From assembly GCA_907164885.2 (NCBI GenBank), contig OU015493.1, positions 121,906,693-121,970,692 of the forward strand: a stretch of 64,000 bases of DNA, given 5' to 3'. Below, piece after piece: positions 1 through 10,586 of this stretch; positions within the stretch are counted from its first letter, which is position 1; each line of letters opens with the position of its first letter. The notes beneath the pieces are model-generated. The model saw only the letters and a list, made by a program, of their open reading frames with translations, was not told where the DNA came from and ran no database searches. Source of the stretch: Dolomedes plantarius (taxonomy: Eukaryota > Arthropoda > Arachnida > Araneae > Dolomedidae). A program made the position numbers and the translations under genes.

Positions 1-598
1 ATACATTTTAAATACAATATATTTTAAAATATTTTATAATTCCAAGTTGTAGTGGATTACAAATAAATTTAAATAACTGAAGTTCAACTTCTCTCTCCCC
101 AGGAACCTAAGTTAAAAAGTTAGTTAAGGTTAAGTTATTGGTTTAGGAAAAGGTTTTTTTTTCTTATTTCCAACACAGCAGGATAAATGGTCAAATAATC
201 CTTGTCCCGATTTTATTGTATGCACCAAATATTTGGTTAAGGTCAAATCTGAAGTAAAATTTCATTACCACAATGCCCTTAAAAAAAAAGAAAAAAAAAG
301 AGAGAGGATCTGGTTACTCACCATAAATTTATGGGTTCATAATTATTTTACATTTTTCAAAGCTGAATTTTAGATAATTTTTAAATTGCAAGTTATTTAG
401 GTGGTACGAAAATGCTGTATTTTTTTTCTAATTAACAATATATTGGCATAATATTTTGGTGATTCATTGCTATTAGTCACAGAGTTAGGGCAAACTGAAT
501 AGATGGCATTGAAATTTTATCTGTAAGTAAAATTCATTTGACCAAATTTTTCATATGGATCATAATTTGAAAAGGTAGTTTTTAATTAAAAATGACAA
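1..598. other. AT-rich sequence without a recognised gene
   Basis: Homopolymer-rich AT sequence with no coding frame that resembles a protein family. It lies left of the last visible sws exon, so it is probably intron of that gene. Confidence 0.5.
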
Positions 599-866
599 AA
601 AAAAATCTCAGTCCAACGATTAAATGATTTTTCAAAAATATTTCTAAGTTTCACAATTTAAAAAGGTCGTTTTTATTAAAAAAGCTAAAAGAAAAACCCA
701 AAATTTCCAATATTTGATTTTTTCAGAAAAAAGTGGTTTTTATCAAAAACCCAAAAATAAATCTAAGTCCAACGTTTAAATGATTTTTCAAAAATTTTAC
801 TAAGTTTCATAATTTAAACAGGTGTTTTTTATTAAAAAGGCTAAAAAAATTCAAAGTCCAGCGTTT
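599..866. repeat. Tandem direct repeat, unit about 155 bp
   Basis: Two similar copies start near 599 and 754. Both carry AGTCCAACG, then AAATGATTTTTCAAAAAT, then TAAGTTTCA and a TTTTTATTAAAAA stretch. A partial third start (AAAGTCCAGCG) follows at 853, and a partial unit lies upstream near 541-598. This looks like a small diverged minisatellite. No gene overlaps it. Confidence 0.6.
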
Positions 867-1102
867 TGAAAACACCGCTTAAAACACATTGGCGAGAATT
901 TTTCCACTCCTCAAAACACGGTAAAATCGCCAAGTTGGCGCAAAAAAATCCAAGATGGCGGCCGTGCACACAATTATTAAGTAACGTAATATTAATTTGA
1001 ATATTATTTTAGGTGCTTAAAATAATTAAAAAAACATTCTTTACTTAAAATCCTTTTTTTATTTTTGTATTTTTATTTCATCTCTTACTCTAATTTTGAG
1101 AT

Positions 1103-1204
1103 ACGTTTATCTATAAACGTTTGTCAATTGTAAACGTTTATATTGTAAACGTCTATATTGTAAACGTTTTGTCAATTAAACGTTTCTCCAAGTGACAAAC
1201 GTTT
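1103..1204. repeat. Cluster of AAACGTTT palindromes
   Basis: AAACGTTT or close variants occur about seven times in 100 bp, separated by short AT spacers (TCAATTGT, ATATTGT). The cluster ends 13 bases before the 5' end of the outer Helitron-like element. It could be a minisatellite or a terminal part of another element. Confidence 0.55.
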
Positions 1205-1744
1205 AATCTATATCTATCTATATATATAAAACAGTTCCGTAACTGACTCATTCATTCACTGACTGACTGACTGACTGACTGACATACAACGCACAGACCA
1301 AACCGCTGGACCTAAAGGGCTGAAATTTTGCATGGCGATTCTTCTAATAGTGTAGGGGTGCATTAAGAAAGATTTTTCAAAAATTCTTCTTAGATTTTTT
1401 TTAATTAAATTTTTAAGCTGTTTTTTAAACTTTTTTTACGTTTGCATTTAAAATAATACATTGAGGGTTATAATATCACGAGAAAGATCATAAAAATTTC
1501 TTCAAAATGAAATTTTTTTCAAATTTTTACCTCCATTTCCTGATTTTTGGTGAATTTTTAAATATTAAATTTTAGAATTTAATTTATTAAATGCTGATCA
1601 CGTGATTCCTTTTTCTGGTACTTTCAATAAATTTATCGTCACGTGCGTAACAACTAAATAGACAAAAAAAATATTTTTTTCTCTTTCTAATGCAGCAGAC
1701 GATTGGATATTATCCAAAAAAAATACATATCCCTTAAGATTTTA

Positions 1745-2399
1745 TCTATATATATAAAACAGTTCCGTAACTGACTCATTCATTCATTCATTCATTCATT
1801 CATTCATTCATTCACTGACTGACTGACATACAACGCACAGACCAAACCGCTGGACCTAAAGGGCTGAAATTTTGCATGGCGATTCTTCTTATAGTGTAGG
1901 GGTGCACTAAGAGAGATTTTTGAAAAATTCTTCTTAGATTTTTTAAAATAAAATTTTTAAGCTGTTTTTTTTACTTTTTTTAGGTTTGCATTTAAAATAA
2001 TAAATTGAGTGTTATAAAATTTATATCACGAGAAAGACCATAAAAATTCCTTTAAAATGAAATCTTTGTCGAATCTTTACCTTCATTTCCTGATTTTTGG
2101 TGAATTTTTAAAGATTAATTTTTAGAATTTAATTTATTAAATGCTGATCACGTGACTTCTTTTTCTGGTACTTTAAATAAATTTATCGTCACGTGCATAA
2201 AAACTAAATAGACAAAAAATAATTTTTTTTTCTTGCTAATGCGGCAGACGATTGGATATTATCCAAAAAAATATTAAAATACAGTAAGAGAAATGTTCCA
2301 GAAACTGTACTATATTCTTTAGTATTCTTTATATTAGATTTAATTTGAATATCTTCTTCTACATTATTTTGTCTATAAAAATAACCCTTACGATTTTTT

Positions 2400-2469
<70 letters not shown>

Positions 2470-2590
2470 ACATCAATTATATACATTGATCGTCGTATTT
2501 ATTATATATATATATTGGCATTAATTGCATACATTCACCGATGTTTTTACTTTGAATGTACTCCGTAGCGAAGTGCGGGTTTTCAGCTAG
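1745..2590 (+). mobile_element. Helitron-like nonautonomous element (inner copy)
   Basis: It has the same 5' end (TCTATATATATAAAAC after A1744) and the same 3' end (GCGGGTTTTCAGCTAG, then T2591) as the element that encloses it. The first few hundred bases align closely with 1217-1740. The 3' hairpin has one change (GCGAAGTGC for GCGAAGCGC). It contains the long (AT)n tract at 2405-2466. Confidence 0.75.
2405..2466. repeat. (AT)n microsatellite
   Basis: An uninterrupted dinucleotide run of about 60 bases inside the inner Helitron-like element. Confidence 0.9.
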
Positions 2591-2757
2591 TATATATATA
2601 TATATAGATAGATAGATATATATTTTACATCAATTGTATACATTGATCATCGCATTTATTATAAATATATATATTTATTTTTTGGCATAAATTGCATACA
2701 TTGACCGTTGTATTTAATTTGAATGTACTCCGTAGCGAAGCGCGGGTTTTCAGCTAG

Positions 2758-4012
2758 TAATTTGATAATCTGATTCATAAATTTTCCCTCTATTAATTAA
2801 AAGCAGTCACTCCTTCGCCTAAGGTGGTGCATCAATTGACCTACGGTCCCTACGTTAAAACAAAAAAATCCCCCCCCCCTCTTTTTTTAAATCTGAATTC
2901 CAGATTAACGAGAAATTTTTTTAATTGTTTTACTAATCTTTCGATGCAATGCGCGAGTCTTTCAAAAAATCTATTTAATTCATTTTTTTCAAAAACAATT
3001 TCAATAGCAATAGACTTCAATAATTTAATGCTCAATAAAAAAATTGCAGAAAAATTTTAAACATAAAAAAAACATTACGTGGTCTATTTTAAACACCAAC
3101 CTTCAAAGGAAAAAACAAAACATTTGCTGAACTGTGATTTAAAAAAATAAGTAAATAAATAAATAGTGGGAGGAAAATAACTCAAAGCTGTACACGAGAA
3201 TTGAAAATTTACTGGTGGTACATCGTGGTTTACGAAATGTTTCTAAGGAATGCTCTTCGCTCAAAGCGGACAAACGTTTTTTATGATTATTCCTACAAAA
3301 TTATCAAGACCTCTTCGAAATGAGCCCTGTGGAAACTTTAAGTAATTGTTATATCTTAAAACATAAGATAATGATGAGGTAAAAAACAACAACTACACAC
3401 ATTTGGATGGGATCTTTACGCAGTAAAATTTCCACAAAACTCCCAGCCGTTTGTCGTAATAAATAGAGGCCTCCGGTAACTGTGCAATAAGCAATACGCA
3501 AAATATGAAAAAAAATATGGGAAATTAGTAACAGACGGCAAATTTTCTTACAAAGATTTTTCTAAGTAAAAAGATAAATTATGTAACCTATTTTATGGTT
3601 TATCATACGAATCAAATATCCTTCCACCGAGAAAGGTTATAGTTCTTATTTGCTTTGGTAAGAATAAAAATAGTCTGCAAAACATTAACAGATATACAAA
3701 TGCTCATCTAATGTAAAATGTAAATGTTAGGCATCGGAACTGAGACATACACGCGCGTTTTCCTAACTTATATAAAACACAAACATTAAACAAAAACTTT
3801 CGCAACGGGTTTCTATCCAATAATTGCTAATAAGCATTTTTAAAAGGCCGAACGGTAAAACTTTGGGCCACGAATGCAAAAGCAAATATTTTAGAAAAAT
3901 TTTTAAGCGCTCGTTAAAGATAAAAACAAAATTAAGTTTCTTTAAAGGCTTTTGAAACATCGTGCGAAACACTGTGTTTGTAGCAATTTATGATCGTTTT
4001 CTCTAAAGTACC
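2758..4012. other. Intergenic or intronic stretch without a recognised gene
   Basis: AT-rich with short C and A runs. Short open frames here have low-complexity products and no family resemblance. Nothing else seen. Confidence 0.5.
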
Positions 4013-4177
4013 CCACTCACGGAGACTTCTCGCGCCAGGAATTCGGTCTGGATTGAAATTCCAGACACAACATTTTTATAATCTGACGTCTCACCAAGAC
4101 ACCCCACTGACGGAGACTCTTGGTGCCTGAGGCACCAAAAGCCCGTCATCACAGATGACGGAAGTCTACGTGAGTGG
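4013..4177. repeat. Compact element with terminal inverted repeats and internal hairpins
   Basis: CCACTCACGGAGACTTC (4013-4029) is matched in inverted orientation by GAAGTCTACGTGAGTGG (4161-4177) with one mismatch. A direct copy of the same motif lies at 4103-4117. Between them are three perfect stems: GTCTGGA/TCCAGAC (4046-4066), TTGGTGCC/GGCACCAA (4120-4138) and CGTCAT/ATGACG (near 4144-4160). It could be a tiny MITE or a structured-RNA relic. No target duplication was identified. Confidence 0.5.
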
Positions 4178-5690
4178 CCGGCTTAAGAGATATCGAAAAG
4201 TTTAACTAAACACAATCTTGATAAATCGAATCAGGCGTTCTTATCTAGACAGCTGGATAAAAACCGTATCCGGAGATATGAATAATAATAAGTGCATTTC
4301 AAACGATCAAATATAAACATAAACTAAGAAAGAAAATAAACCTCGTCATTTAATCTTAAAAAGAGGTCGCCTTTGTTTGAAATTTCGAAAGCGAGTTTTC
4401 GAAAGTAGCCTTAAGTCGTGTAAGGCAGTTCTGAATAAAAAAAGCAAGGATTTAAATATTACTATTTCGGAAATGTATCCTGTTAGAAAAGCAACAAGAA
4501 ATCTTGCGATACGTCATTGCAATAACCACATTTATAAAACAAGAATAAAGCCATTAGTGAATAGAAGGAGGCTAGATTTAACTGATTTACCTTCAGAATA
4601 AGGTAGCAAACGTATAAAGTAGTATGCATCGCAGTCCGCAGACAGAAAGTTTAAAACACATGGTTTAAGTAAAAATGTTTTACATTAAAACAGCTAAATA
4701 AAGCTTTCCATAGCATCTGATGGATATTTATTAGAACCATACCTAGCAGTGATACTCTCTAATCACTATGATTCCAATTAATGTAAAGCATGAAAAATAG
4801 GATGCTTAACAGGGCTGATTAAAGATACGGTCCTGTATTTTAAGTAAAATCATCAATATTTCATTGCATATTAATAACACGCAAAGGCGCAACAACGGAG
4901 CAAGGTATGGTTATGAAAATGTTAAACACATTTTTAAGAGAGAATGAAAGATTACCACTAAAATAAGCTAATAAATTACATCAAAACTGAAGGCTAGTTC
5001 AGGCAAGGCTTTGACTAACAAGCATAACTATTGGGATAACTGGACAAAAGTAATGATCAATAAGACTCACTCTGGGATGGGCTTTGAATTTAAGGTCTGT
5101 ACAGATCTCCTATTCTACCCATTACCCATTTAGTTATGAAAAAACAGTATAGTATCTTATCTTTGAAAATTATTGTTGAATTCAACACAAAAATACAAAC
5201 AAATTAAAAAAAAAAACCTGAACTAGTTAAGAGATCAAAAATTCATCTGGTTTTCATTCAATAGGGAAAACTGCTAAGTTTTTATGAAAAATCAAAATTT
5301 GTATAAAGTTTGTAGAATCCTTTGGATCAGGTTTCTGCTCATAGTTTATCTTCATTCTTTATTTGATTACTTAAGAATGAGTATGAATATGTAGTTTTTT
5401 CATATGTAGAGACTTAATAAGTAGTAGTTTTTCATTCTCTTGTTTCATTCAGTTACTGGGATGGATCTCTGATTTCCTTAAAATTTCTTGAATTTATTTT
5501 CAGGCATTGCAGTGCTTTGGCAGGAACTTTTTTTCACAATGCATTGCAATTCTCTCAGCAATGGGGAAAAATTAGGGAGAACTACTAAATGCCAGAAACA
5601 ACATACATAATTTTTACTATTCTTTAAATACCAACATAATCTGAGTGTTTTAAGAATACAACATATTTTTATATGATACAAAAGTCTTAC
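4178..5690. other. Intronic stretch without a recognised gene
   Basis: AT-rich sequence directly downstream (in sws sense) of exon 4. The next sws exon was looked for on the minus strand and not found, so the intron probably continues past base 1. Short frames here have no recognisable products. Confidence 0.45.
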
Positions 5691-5767
5691 TTCTTGGCAA
5701 GTTTCAAAACTATTTGCCTCTTCTTAATTCTTGGTCTACCAGCAGCCTGACCTGATAAAAGTTGCAC
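5691..5767 (-). CDS. sws: sws/PNPLA6-7 (neuropathy target esterase), coding exon 4
   Basis: Read on the minus strand, a pyrimidine-rich acceptor ending ..TATTCAG precedes 77 coding bases, followed by donor GTAAGA. The product is 25 residues plus two bases, containing GRPRIKKRQIVLKLAKK. In PNPLA6/7 proteins a similar basic stretch follows the FYGRKMLRK segment and precedes the first cyclic-nucleotide-binding domain (known from the family). Its phase fits exon 3 exactly: exon 3 ends on a complete codon and this exon starts on one. The following intron leaves the window to the left. The call is firmest because it joins in frame with three other exons; alone it would be weak. Confidence 0.72.
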
Positions 5768-7181
5768 CTGAATAGTAAAAAACTTTGAATCAAGATTTTG
5801 AAAAAAACAAAAACAAATATATATAACCATCAATAAATTTAATAATTTAGCACTAAGTGGCTCCATAATGGGTGACATTTTATAAAATGATTATTTGAAT
5901 ATACTTTTGAAAATCAAGGTAAAATCAATTAAAACAATGGGAAAATATGAGATTTATCTGAAAATGCAAGCTCATGCCAGCAAGCCCTTGGCTGACAACT
6001 TTTTAAGAAATTAAACACTCATAAAAGTATATAATGCATACTTTACACACATTGTTGAAGCATATTAGGAAGAGATAAAAATTAAATGTAAACTATATTA
6101 TATATATGGTTGTCTCTGTCATAAAATTCTATTTTAAAATATATCTTCATACAGAAAAAAAAGGAATTAAATATACAATAGAAAGTATTATTTTAACATG
6201 CTTATACACAATTTATTAACGCAATTATCGCATACTAAATACGACACCTGATAAATTTACGAAATATAAGTGGCAACAATTGAAAGAGAATGACACATTA
6301 CAGGCATGAGTGACAGTTTTGTTACTTTCCCAAACAACAGTTAACTAAAACAGTTAATGAAAACTCTGTAGAGCAATCATTTTTAAAATACCTTAAAAAC
6401 CATAAATAGTTATAACGGAAACACTTTATAGATCCAAATGCCTTAGGTACTCAGATCTTTATGCCCACATATTTCTGCAGCTACTGAATTCGTAAAAATT
6501 ATCCAGATCTAGCGCTTGACACGTTTTCGTGGCATACACGGGTTCTTTTTTAAGCACTTGAAGTTAGAATTAGAAACGAGTAAAATTTGTGTCCAAAAAA
6601 TCTGTGGCACCTGTAGACTAATCCATTGTCACTACAGCTGTCCATTAAGCTTAAGTCATGATCTGTCTAACTTTTTATGTTGCCTTCCTCTGCTTCTTTC
6701 AGCAGGACCTCACATTCCACAGATAGATGAAAAGAATTATTTTGCAGCTGTGCAGGCGAATTTGAATATAGCATAGTCAGTCATTTAAGAAAGAAAAAAA
6801 AATTGCGGAAAAATTATAAATATATGATCTACTCCTCCAAATATTACTCAGTTACATCGTGCGCATTTTATCATTTTTCACGATGAAAACGCACTGGTCA
6901 AACACATTTTTACAACTCAATAATAATAAAAGAGCTACACTTTATTTTATTTATTTATTTTTATTTATTTATTTATTTATTTATTATTTTTTTTTGGGGG
7001 GGGGGGGGGGCGTGCGTGCGTACGTTTTGTCTTTAGTTAACAGAAACTATTTCAAATTTCCTGATTAGAACAATACTTTTATATTTTTTGTAAAATGTAG
7101 CATGATATATTTAATTCTTTTCATCTAGGCAAATAACAATTTTGCTCTCCTTCACGAAAAAGAATATTTAAGTATTTAGGG
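5768..7181. other. sws intron 3, distal part: no recognised element
   Basis: AT-rich. Near 6943-7022 it has (TTTA)n, then a T run, a G run and a short CGTG/CGTA repeat. Otherwise nothing identifiable. Confidence 0.5.
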
Positions 7182-7505
7182 CAGGGGTGTCAAACTCAAA
7201 GGCTACCTTAGGCCAAACAAACAAGGTTTAACTATACGTGGGCCGCAAAAAAAAAATCAATATTAATAGAAACGTAGGTTTATTTACCTAATTACAGTAT
7301 ATTCAACCTAAATATATGCATTTTGTTTAAAAATAGCAAACAAAGAGTATCATTAAAAACACATTTAGCGAATTCTTCCCATCTTATTATAATTCTGCGT
7401 CGGTTATTTTATTATACATTATTGTGTGCCAATATATTGGCCGGGCCGCAAAAATGTTCGTCTCGGGCCGCATGCGGCCCGCGGGCCGCGAGTTTGACAC
7501 CCCTG
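7182..7505. mobile_element. hAT-type MITE with 8-bp target duplication
   Basis: The 16-bp terminal inverted repeat is perfect: CAGGGGTGTCAAACTC at the left and GAGTTTGACACCCCTG at the right. The flanking octamers are ATTTAGGG and ATTTACGG (7 of 8). The TIR sequence is the widespread hAT nonautonomous type, with GGGCCGC-rich subterminal sequence. No transposase is present. Confidence 0.9.
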
Positions 7506-7666
7506 ATTTACGGTAAACAAAAACCCATAAATTCAAACTATGAATTCCTTATAATATACCGAACTTTTACTTTCATGCTTAAAAAGAAACTCGCAAGAAA
7601 ATATGCCTAATATGACGAATTTTCTACACTTCTTTTTCCTTTTTGCGGACTATTATTACGTTAGAC

Positions 7667-7740
7667 CAGTGGTCCGCAAACTTTTTTCGAACGCGACCAA
7701 TTTTCTTTACATAAAAAAAATCACGCGACCCCAATGCATA
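7667..7740 (+). mobile_element. hAT-type element, left end fragment
   Basis: CAGTGGTCCGCAAACTTTTT followed by CGCGACC motifs resembles the left terminus of a hAT element whose CAGTGGT.. end is common in arthropods. No matching right end was found within 1 kb, so it is truncated or diverged. The true right limit is unknown. Confidence 0.5.
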
Positions 7741-8424
7741 TTTACTAGATATAATTATAAGATTAATTGTAAATTTTTTTAAAGATATGGAAAAATGTCA
7801 ACAAAGAATAGAAAAACGAACACAAATTTTGAGAAATTATTTAAAAAACCAATGAACTGTAGATTTTGGGTATATACGTATTTACTTTGCATAATAATAA
7901 AATTAAAAAAAGGTCTTCCTTACCATCTAATTATTATTATTTTTTTTATTTTATTAATCTATTTTTATTTATTTATTTTTGTAGGTGGGGTGCCAAATCT
8001 TATGTGACTAAAATTTTATACTTTTAAAGATCAACAGGCATTTGTATTTCATTTAGGTAAAAATTAACAAAAAACTGAAATGAAAAAAGAACATAATTTT
8101 TGTTGGGTACGCGTTTACGACCCTAAGCCTTCTTGAGTAAGTCGTTTCCGCCAACCAGCAGAATAAGCACAGCGAATGCCGGTAGTTAACGTGCCTTAAA
8201 AAATGTGAAGTGTAGAAAGTTGAATAATCTATTAGGCATTATTTAAGATAAAAAATCAAAGTTTATTTTGATCACCAAACTTCATAAAAATAACTCTGAA
8301 ACAAACTGAGAAAAAAAAAAAACTAGATGCTACAAGCAACATTACTACGAAGTAAGTGCAAAGCAACAACAGCAACCAGCGTGCAAAGCCGTCGGCACGC
8401 GGCTATAAGAAAAATTCGTCAACA
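7741..8424. other. Intronic stretch, possibly the decayed body of neighbouring elements
   Basis: AT-rich to 8100, then more mixed in composition. It lies between a hAT end and the left arm of the long-inverted-repeat element. No coding frame recognised. Confidence 0.4.
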
Positions 8425-8811
8425 GCCCGGATAGTCCAGTAACCTAGACCTAGTACATCGTAAGTTGCATCAAGTGGGGGTAGTAGGTTTCTTTCTTTTT
8501 CTTTTTTTTTTATCTTGTATGGGATGTGACTGAGATGCAAAATCCAAGTTTTCGACCTCGGCAGCCCCCCGAATCACTTTTGAATATCCCAAAAACTGAA
8601 AAAATTTCGCACTTTTTTCGGTTTTTCCCCATTTTGACCATGAAGGAGCACATTTTCGACAAAAACCATACTACACATTTTTAAATTAGATTAAATTTTC
8701 TACAATTTGAGACCAGAATGGGCTCGGTAGACCTAATAGTTTCCGAGATACATGCAGCTTTTCAAATTTTGGCAAATTTTCGAAGCTTTAAAATTTTAAG
8801 CTAATTTTCAT
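8425..8811 (+). repeat. Left inverted arm of copy 1
   Basis: Reverse-complement match of 12976-13345, visible base by base with small indels. The inner end is at CTAATTTTCAT. The outer part becomes less similar beyond the AAGTTGCATCAAGTGGGGG block. Confidence 0.75.
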
Positions 8812-9177
8812 GTTTCATCATATGCAATTGTCTTTATATCTTCAATAACCTGTCTGATATGAGTCAGTGAAGTTATCATTCATTCAATTTAACATTTTGA
8901 AGGGGGTGGGGGAGGAGAGCGAAGGTTTGGTGAGAGGGGGGGGGGAGGTCACTGTTCACAACCAGACGACTGAAATTGAAATACAAAATTTATTTAAGAA
9001 ACATTTACATCAAGTGTATACAAAAAGTGTAAATGGATTGAATGAAAGTGTAAACGAAATGTGAATTAAAGGTGTTTCCTCCTCTTCGAAGGACCAGGGT
9101 GAAGTAATAAATCCGCCAATCCGCCTCCTTCAGTGCCATATTCATCGTCTTGAACCTCATAAAATGGAATGAAAATA

Positions 9178-10586
9178 CACTGCTGGCCACCCAAATTGCA
9201 ACACCAAGAAAGACAAGAGATATCACAACAAAATTTATTTTGTAGATAACATGTTGACCAAGTATCAAATGATTAAATTTATAGACTTCTGTGAAGTGTG
9301 GTTCCTGGCAAAATCAGTAGCCAGAGTAGCCGCCATTGTTGGAGATCACCGCTGCCACACGCCTCGGCATTGATTCAAAGAGACTTCGGATGAGTTATTG
9401 GGGTACAGCAGACCAAGCAGCTTCGACACGTTGCCAAAGTTGATCTGCTGTGGCAGCTGGGGATGGAATCTGGGTCAATCGTAGAGCAACCATGGACCAC
9501 ATGTTTTCTATCGGCGAAAGATCAGGAGAGCGAGGCGGCCAGGGAAGCAATTCAATCTGGCGATTGACGAAGAACCGTTGGAAAATGCGTTCCACGTGTG
9601 GTCGCGCATTATCCTGTTGAAATATGGCTGTGGGCAAGCCCTGAAGGTAAGGAAGGACAACTGGCTCCAACACCTCGGAGATGTAGCGCTGGCTGTTTAA
9701 AGTACCGGCAATGCGTACTAGAGGTGTGCGAGAGTGATATACAATACCGCCCCATACCATAATACCCGGTGCAGGACCAGTGTGGCGGTGCATAACGCAG
9801 CTGTTCAGCATCCTCTCTTCACGGTGTCTCCAGACTCGAATGCGACCATCGTGGTGTTGCAGACAGAAGCGTGACTCGTCAGTAAAGACAATTTCATTCC
9901 ATTCTGCCGTCCACATCCTTCTGTCATCGCACCATTGGCGGCGGAGACGTCTGTGGTTCTGCGTCAAGGGTAGACAAAGCAATGGACGTCTTGCGGACAG
10001 ACCACTCTGCTGTAAACGGCGTCGAATGGTACGCGCAGATACTGGATGATGCGTTACAGACTGCATGTGCTGTGCTATGGTTCGTGATGTGACTGAACGA
10101 TCCGTCACTGCCATGCGCACAATTTGCCTATCATCACGTGAAGTGGTGCGCTGAGGTGGATGCGATCGAACACGCCGGTCCGTCGTACCCTCCTGCATCC
10201 AGCGATCACATATCCGCATTACAGTTGTTTGGTTTCGTCCAACACGACTACCGATTTCCCTGAAAGATAATCCACAATCTCGGTAGGCCACTATCCTTCC
10301 TCTGTCGAACTCGAATACTTGATCGAAAGATGATCGCTGTTTTCGACGAGGCATAATTGATCGTTTTTTTGAAAAAACCACAAGAAAAACACAATTGCCG
10401 AACTTGAAATCGTCGAAATCTCCAAGCCTTAAATAGCGCTTTGAAGTGGCGCCACAGGCGCGCGTGATGTGCGTCTGTACCGAAATTCTAATCATTTGCA
10501 TATCTCACCTCCACTAATGCATGTTGCAAATTTCATGTTATTTGCATGTTTCCTTCAGGGTGTTGCATTTACAGTGGCCAGCAGTG
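9178..10586 (-). mobile_element. Tc1-like element, nearly intact
   Basis: It is flanked by TA at 9176-9177 and 10587-10588. The terminal inverted repeats CACTGCTGGCCAC.. and ..GTGGCCAGCAGTG are followed by a second matching block (GCAACACC). It is 1409 bp with one transposase frame. It was inserted into the last part of the PIN-like gene, possibly within an intron of it. Confidence 0.92.
9395..10354 (-). CDS. Tc1-like transposase, C-terminus cut by one stop codon
   Basis: Cut-and-paste transposase of the Tc1/mariner superfamily acting on the TIRs that flank it. The start is the ATG of MPRRKQR at 10354; an upstream in-frame ATG would add 49 residues not typical of the family. The N-terminal paired-type HTH includes IVAYRDCGLSFREIG and GRNQTTVMRICDRW. 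The catalytic core has FTDESRF, QQDNARPH and SPDLSPIENMW, with 34 residues between the second D and E (DD34E). The frame stops at TAA (9395-9397) after 319 residues, but the same frame continues downstream with a typical Tc1 tail (SMPRRVAAVI, GG, Y) to a TGA at 9314-9316, for 346 residues. So a single nonsense change seems to be the main lesion. Confidence 0.93.
   Translation of the reverse strand: MPRRKQRSSFDQVFEFDRGRIVAYRDCGLSFREIGSRVGRNQTTVMRICDRWMQEGTTDRRVRSHPPQRTTSRDDRQIVRMAVTDRSVTSRTIAQHMQSVTHHPVSARTIRRRLQQSGLSARRPLLCLPLTQNHRRLRRQWCDDRRMWTAEWNEIVFTDESRFCLQHHDGRIRVWRHREERMLNSCVMHRHTGPAPGIMVWGGIVYHSRTPLVRIAGTLNSQRYISEVLEPVVLPYLQGLPTAIFQQDNARPHVERIFQRFFVNRQIELLPWPPRSPDLSPIENMWSMVALRLTQIPSPAATADQLWQRVEAAWSAVPQ

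Larger units (their letters stand above)
1217..2757 (+). mobile_element. Helitron-like nonautonomous element (outer copy)
   Basis: It starts TCTATATATATAAAAC just after an A (1216) and ends with a GC-rich imperfect hairpin (GCGAAGCGC) followed by TTTTCAGCTAG, with T at 2758. The 5' TC, the 3' CTRR end, the hairpin just upstream of the end, insertion between A and T, and absence of TIRs or a target duplication are Helitron hallmarks. No Rep/helicase frame is present, so it is nonautonomous. A second, related copy (1745-2590) sits inside it and splits it. A (TTCA/CTGA)n run follows the 5' end. Confidence 0.75.

Noticed and set aside
2824..3060. Overlapping plus and minus frames as small genes
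   Set aside because: Low-complexity AT-derived products with no family resemblance or context.
4377..4601. Basic 74-residue plus-strand frame as a gene
   Set aside because: No start context, family motif or splice signals, and AT-driven Lys/Arg content explains it.
9780..10049. Plus-strand frame opposite the Tc1 transposase
   Set aside because: Antisense shadow of the real minus-strand coding sequence.
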